A stretch of DNA of 64,000 nt from Pseudoxanthomonas winnipegensis (lineage in GTDB: Bacteria; Pseudomonadota; Gammaproteobacteria; Xanthomonadales; Xanthomonadaceae), in assembly GCF_004283755.1 (NCBI RefSeq), contig NZ_SHMH01000007.1, positions 1 to 64,000 on the forward strand. The letters run 5' to 3'. The notes under the pieces are model-generated. The model had not been told where the DNA came from. It was given only the letters and a program-made list of their open reading frames with translations, and searched no databases. Of the stretch, positions 61,051 through 64,000 are shown piece by piece. A program made the translations under genes and the position numbers. Within the stretch, counting starts at the first letter, position 1; each line of letters opens with the position of its first letter.

Positions 61051-62187
61051 CTAGTCCTGCGCCACCAGCAGCCGCTCGACCAGGGCCAGGTACAGCGCCG
61101 GCAGCCGCTCCAGATCGGCCACGCGCACGTGCTCGTCGACCTGGTGGATGGTGGCGTTGACCGGGCCGACCTCGATGCACTGCGCGCCCAGCGGCGCGAT
61201 GAAGCGCGCATCCGAGGTGCCGCCGCCCGTGCTTTCCTCCGGCGGCGCGCCGGCGAATTCGCCCAGCACCTCGCGCGCGACCCGCCGCAGGCGGCCCTCC
61301 GGCGTGTAGAACGGCTCGCCGCTGCGATGCCAGCTCAGCGTGTATTCCAGGCCGTGGCGCTCCAGCAGCGCGGTGATCTCGGCCTCCAGCCTGGGCGCGT
61401 CCCAGTGCGGGGTGTAGCGCAGGTTGAACTGCATGCGCAGCTCGCCCGGGATCACGTTGCTGGCGCCGGTGCCGGCGTGCAGGTTGGAGACCTGCAGGCT
61501 GGTCGGCGGGAAGCTCTCGTAGCCATCGTCCCAGTGCCGCGCGGTCAGCTCGGCCAGCGCCGCGGCGGCTTGGTGGATCGGGTTGCGCGCCTTGTGCGGA
61601 TAGGCCACATGGCCCTGCACGCCCTTGACCACCAGTGTGCCGGTCAGGCTGCCGCGACGGCCCACGCGCAGCAGATCGCCCAGGGTCTCGGTCGAGGACG
61701 GCTCGCCGGTGATGCACCAGTCGATGCGCTGGCCACGCTCGGCGAACAGCCTGGCGACATGGCGCACGCCGTCGATGGCATCGCCCTCCTCGTCGCTGGT
61801 CACCAGCACGGCCAGCGTGCCGACATGGTCCGGGTGCGCGGCCACGTACTGCTCGGCGGCGACCACGAACGCGGCCACGCTGCCCTTCATGTCGGCGGTG
61901 CCCCGGCCGTAAAGATTGCCCTCGCGCACCTGCGGGTCGAAGGGATCGCTGGTCCACGCCTCCAGCGGGCCCGGCGGCACCACGTCGGTATGGCCCAGCA
62001 GCACCAGCACCGGCGCGCCGCTGCCGTGGGTGGCCCACAGGTTGTCGACCTGGCCCAGGCGCAGATGTTCGCAGGTGAATCCCGCCGCCTGCAGGCGCGC
62101 GGCGATCAAGGCCTGGCAGCCGGCATCCTCGGGCGTGACCGAGGCGCGCGAGACCAGTTCGCAGGTCAGCGCTAGGACATCATTCAT
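61051..62187 (-). CDS. dapE: Succinyl-diaminopimelate desuccinylase
   Basis: A 378-residue di-zinc M20 peptidase-family enzyme that makes LL-diaminopimelate for peptidoglycan and lysine. [49 protein letters not shown] and SGGTSD-type block [10 protein letters not shown] are zinc and substrate motifs. ATG at 62187 (MNDVLALT) fits homology; an ATG ten codons upstream is less likely. It lies upstream of asnB on the same strand, but the asnB leader has its own promoter-like sequence. Confidence 0.96.
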   Translation of the reverse strand: MNDVLALTCELVSRASVTPEDAGCQALIAARLQAAGFTCEHLRLGQVDNLWATHGSGAPVLVLLGHTDVVPPGPLEAWTSDPFDPQVREGNLYGRGTADMKGSVAAFVVAAEQYVAAHPDHVGTLAVLVTSDEEGDAIDGVRHVARLFAERGQRIDWCITGEPSSTETLGDLLRVGRRGSLTGTLVVKGVQGHVAYPHKARNPIHQAAAALAELTARHWDDGYESFPPTSLQVSNLHAGTGASNVIPGELRMQFNLRYTPHWDAPRLEAEITALLERHGLEYTLSWHRSGEPFYTPEGRLRRVAREVLGEFAGAPPEESTGGGTSDARFIAPLGAQCIEVGPVNATIHQVDEHVRVADLERLPALYLALVERLLVAQD

Positions 62188-62239
62188 GGAAAAGCGGATC
62201 GGCTGAGCGGGCGACAAGGATACGACGACCCCCGCCCCC

Positions 62240-62340
62240 GTAGAGCGGAGCTTGCTCCGCTGCTCTTGGGTCAGGATCCCAGGGAAAGTTCCAGCGACCA
62301 GATCAGCGGGAAAGCCCTAGCGGAGCAAGCTCCGCTCTAC
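62240..62340. repeat. Inverted pair of GTAG-type REP hairpins touching the arsC-family stop codon
   Basis: GTAG-AGCGGAGC-TT-GCTCCGCT at 62240-62261 and the mirror copy AGCGGAGC-AA-GCTCCGCT-CTAC at 62319-62340. Same sequence class as 18146-18218. The second copy's GTAG contains the TAG stop codon of the ArsC/Spx-family gene. The pair fills the gap to dapE. Confidence 0.85.
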
Positions 62341-62696
62341 GCGATCCCGAAGCGTGCCTTGAAGCCGTTGTCGGAGAAGCCCTGGCTCAGCGTGCCATCG
62401 TCGGTGATCACCACCGGCCGCCGGATCAGCTGCGGATGCTCGCGCAGCAGCAGCTTCCATTCGGCCTCGCTGCCGGGCGACTTGCGGTTCTCGGGCAGCT
62501 GCCGCCAGGTGGTCGAGGACTTGTTGACCAGCGCGTCGAAGCCACCGGCCTTGCCCGCCCATTCCACCAGCGTCTCGGGCGCAGGCTTGTGCTCGCGATA
62601 GTCGACGAAGGTGTAGGCCACCCCGAAGCGATCCAGCCACTTGCTGGCCTTCTTGCAGGTGTCGCAGTTCTTCAGTCCGTAGAGTGTCGTGGTCAT
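62337..62696 (-). CDS. ArsC/Spx-family thioredoxin-like protein
   Basis: A 119-residue protein, LYGLKNCDTCKKASKWLDR with a CxxC pair (positions 11-14), then FVDYREHKPAPETL, VNKSSTTWRQLPE, and RRPVVITDDGTLSQGFSD. The Arg before Pro in RRP matches ArsC-like cis-Pro sites. It could be a glutaredoxin-linked reductase or a Spx-like regulator; true arsenate reduction is doubtful because no ars genes are nearby. It sits upstream of dapE. Its TAG stop is the TAG of a REP element. Confidence 0.88.
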   Translation of the reverse strand: MTTTLYGLKNCDTCKKASKWLDRFGVAYTFVDYREHKPAPETLVEWAGKAGGFDALVNKSSTTWRQLPENRKSPGSEAEWKLLLREHPQLIRRPVVITDDGTLSQGFSDNGFKARFGIA

Positions 62697-62740
62697 GCAG
62701 GCGTGTCTCACAAGTCCTGGGGGCTTGCGAGGACGCCGCG

Positions 62741-63739
62741 TCAGCGCAACGGGTGCGGCGCGACGCCCTCGTTGGTCATCTTCACCGGCAGGATGTGGCC
62801 CTGGGCATCGAAGACCATGCGGTCGATGGCGACCTGACGATGATTGCCATCGTGGTCGCCCAGCGGGTGACGATGGTAAACGATGTACCAGGTGTCGTCT
62901 TGGCCGCGGAAAATGGAATTGTGGCCCGCGCCGGTGCCGATCTTCGGATCCTGCTGCAGGATCTTGCCGATGCGCTTGAACGGCCCCAGCGGCGAGTCGC
63001 CGATGGCATAGGCCACCGCGTAGTCCGGCCCGGTCCAGCCGCCCTCGGACCAGAGGAAGTAGTACTTGCCGTCGCGCTTGAACATCAGCGGACCCTCGAC
63101 GTACTCCGGCGCCGGGGTGATCTCCTTGAACACCGTGCCGTCGTCCATCGGCCGCACGCCGGTGAAGTCGTCCTTCAGGCGGACGATGTTGGCGTGCTTC
63201 CAGCCGCCGTAGATCATGTACCAAGTGCCGTCGTCGTCCTTGAACACGAACTGGTCGATCGGCTGGGCGCCGTTGTGGAACTGCCCGATGAGCGGCTTGC
63301 CGATCAGGTCGCGGTACGGGCCCGCGGGCGCATCGGCCACGGCCACGCCGATGCCGCCGACTTCGGCATCGCTCTTGATGTCGTTGGCGGCGAAGAAGAA
63401 GTAATAGCGCCCGCGGTTCTCCACCACGGCCGGCGCCCACATCGCCTCGCGCGCCCAGGACACCGCATCGATCTTCAGCACACCCGGATGCCGGGTCCAG
63501 GTCACCAGGTCCGGCGAGGAGAACGCATCGAAGTAAGTCTGCTGCGCGTACGGCAGCGAACTGGTCGGGTAGATCCAGTAGGTCTTGTCGAAGACCGCCG
63601 CCTCGGGGTCCGCGTACCAACCCGGGAAGATGGGATTACCGGCACGCGCCTTGGCGGCCGGCTCCGCGGCCCAGGCGCCCGACATGCCCGCGACCATCAC
63701 CAACCCCAGCGCCGCCGCCTTCCAGCCCCGATCCCGCAT
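62741..63739 (-). CDS. Exported glycoside hydrolase family 43 protein
   Basis: A 332-residue protein with a signal peptide (WKAAALGLVMVAGMSGAWA, cleavage near AEPA). A five-bladed beta-propeller of the GH43 type follows. Candidate catalytic residues are Asp44 in GWYADPEAAVF (base), the Asp in QPIDQFVFKDDDGTWYM (pKa modulator) and Glu in EYVEGPLMFKRDG (acid). GHNSIFRGQDDTWYIVYHRH contains the usual late metal-binding His. Substrate is probably an arabinan, xylan or galactan fragment. ATG at 63739 gives a proper signal peptide. Confidence 0.92.
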   Translation of the reverse strand: MRDRGWKAAALGLVMVAGMSGAWAAEPAAKARAGNPIFPGWYADPEAAVFDKTYWIYPTSSLPYAQQTYFDAFSSPDLVTWTRHPGVLKIDAVSWAREAMWAPAVVENRGRYYFFFAANDIKSDAEVGGIGVAVADAPAGPYRDLIGKPLIGQFHNGAQPIDQFVFKDDDGTWYMIYGGWKHANIVRLKDDFTGVRPMDDGTVFKEITPAPEYVEGPLMFKRDGKYYFLWSEGGWTGPDYAVAYAIGDSPLGPFKRIGKILQQDPKIGTGAGHNSIFRGQDDTWYIVYHRHPLGDHDGNHRQVAIDRMVFDAQGHILPVKMTNEGVAPHPLR

Positions 63740-63885
63740 GCTCCGCTCCCGCCGCAATAGACCAGCACCGAGTCTAGGCGGCACTGGATCGATCCAAAAC
63801 AAGACCAAAGTCAAACGCGAACCGCCGGCTAGACTGGCATGGAGTCGTTGTTCAGCAGCCTCACATCAAGGGTGCCGACCCGCGC

Positions 63886-64000
63886 TCACAGCAGGCGTTC
63901 GGACACCACCCGGAACGCCACGCGGGGCAACCGGAACGCCAGCCCCTCCTCCAGCCTGACGCCCAGGTCCTGCAGCCGCGGACAGGCCAGCGTGCCGGTC
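63886..64000 (-). CDS. C-terminal end of an unidentified gene entering from the right edge
   Basis: An open frame reads to a TGA at 63886-63888, ending LAFRLPRVAFRVVSERLL. About 37 codons are visible, with G/C-rich third positions like the neighbours. I do not recognise it. It could be the end of a regulator or enzyme gene upstream of the GH43 gene, or a chance frame. The 146 bases between it and the GH43 start contain a TAGACT element but nothing else clear. Confidence 0.35.
   Translation of the reverse strand, partial: TGTLACPRLQDLGVRLEEGLAFRLPRVAFRVVSERLL

Noticed and set aside
62337-62696. True arsenate reductase
   Set aside because: The CxxC ArsC/Spx fold is shared with regulators and unrelated reductases; no arsenic genes nearby, so only family membership is claimed.

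Overview
The window is high-GC chromosomal DNA, with G or C at most third codon positions. It looks like a member of the Xanthomonadaceae (Xanthomonas, Stenotrophomonas or Pseudoxanthomonas type). Three things suggest this: the long frr-uppS-cdsA-dxr-rseP-bamA-lpxD-fabZ-lpxA-lpxB-rnhB-dnaE-accA block, the surE-pcm-yqaA-nlpD operon, and several families of short palindromic intergenic repeats, including GTAG-type REP hairpins. The genus is an inference. I saw no rRNA, tRNA or CRISPR array. Layout. (1) 1-4.6 kb is accessory DNA, visibly less GC-rich than the rest. It holds the end of an IS3-family insertion sequence that has cut a type III-like DNA methyltransferase gene, the intact helicase-nuclease gene that precedes it, and a ParE/RelE-type toxin-antitoxin pair. 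(2) 4.7-8.4 kb: purA and hflK-hflC. (3) 8.6-12.8 kb: a GH15 glucosidase/trehalase-like gene overlapping zwf, then gluconokinase, i.e. sugar entry to the Entner-Doudoroff/pentose phosphate routes. (4) 13.3-18 kb: folP, a small glycine-zipper protein, ftsH and rlmE, with yhbY and a Mth938-like gene transcribed away from rlmE. (5) 18.3-21.2 kb: surE-pcm-yqaA-nlpD with all junctions overlapping. (6) 21.3-30.3 kb: smr, a GST, truD, a fused ispD-ispF reading frame, ftsB, eno, kdsA, pyrG and a small exported protein. (7) 30.4-33.3 kb: a glk / glycosylasparaginase / cutC operon. (8) 33.4-53.9 kb: parE, pyrH, a zinc-type CDF transporter, then the envelope and lipid A block through accA. (9) 54-64 kb: bacterioferritin, a penicillin-acylase-family hydrolase, a lone receiver protein, an exported beta-helix protein, asnB behind a leader that looks like a transcription attenuator, dapE, an ArsC/Spx-family protein and a GH43 enzyme. 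The core genes serve linked jobs: IspDF, Dxr and UppS (isoprenoid carriers), KdsA and LpxA/B/D (lipid A/Kdo), FabZ, AccA and CdsA (lipids), BamA and RseP (outer membrane assembly and stress), FtsH/HflKC (membrane proteolysis). The most noteworthy observations are: an asparagine-rich 29-codon leader peptide with mutually exclusive hairpins before asnB; an in-frame IspD-IspF fusion whose linker is encoded by a G-rich palindromic element, with a related element spanning the lpxB/rnhB boundary; a vestigial second 3' end of parE that differs mostly at synonymous sites; a lysine/alanine-rich tail on glucose-6-phosphate dehydrogenase; and an IS-disrupted restriction-modification locus.
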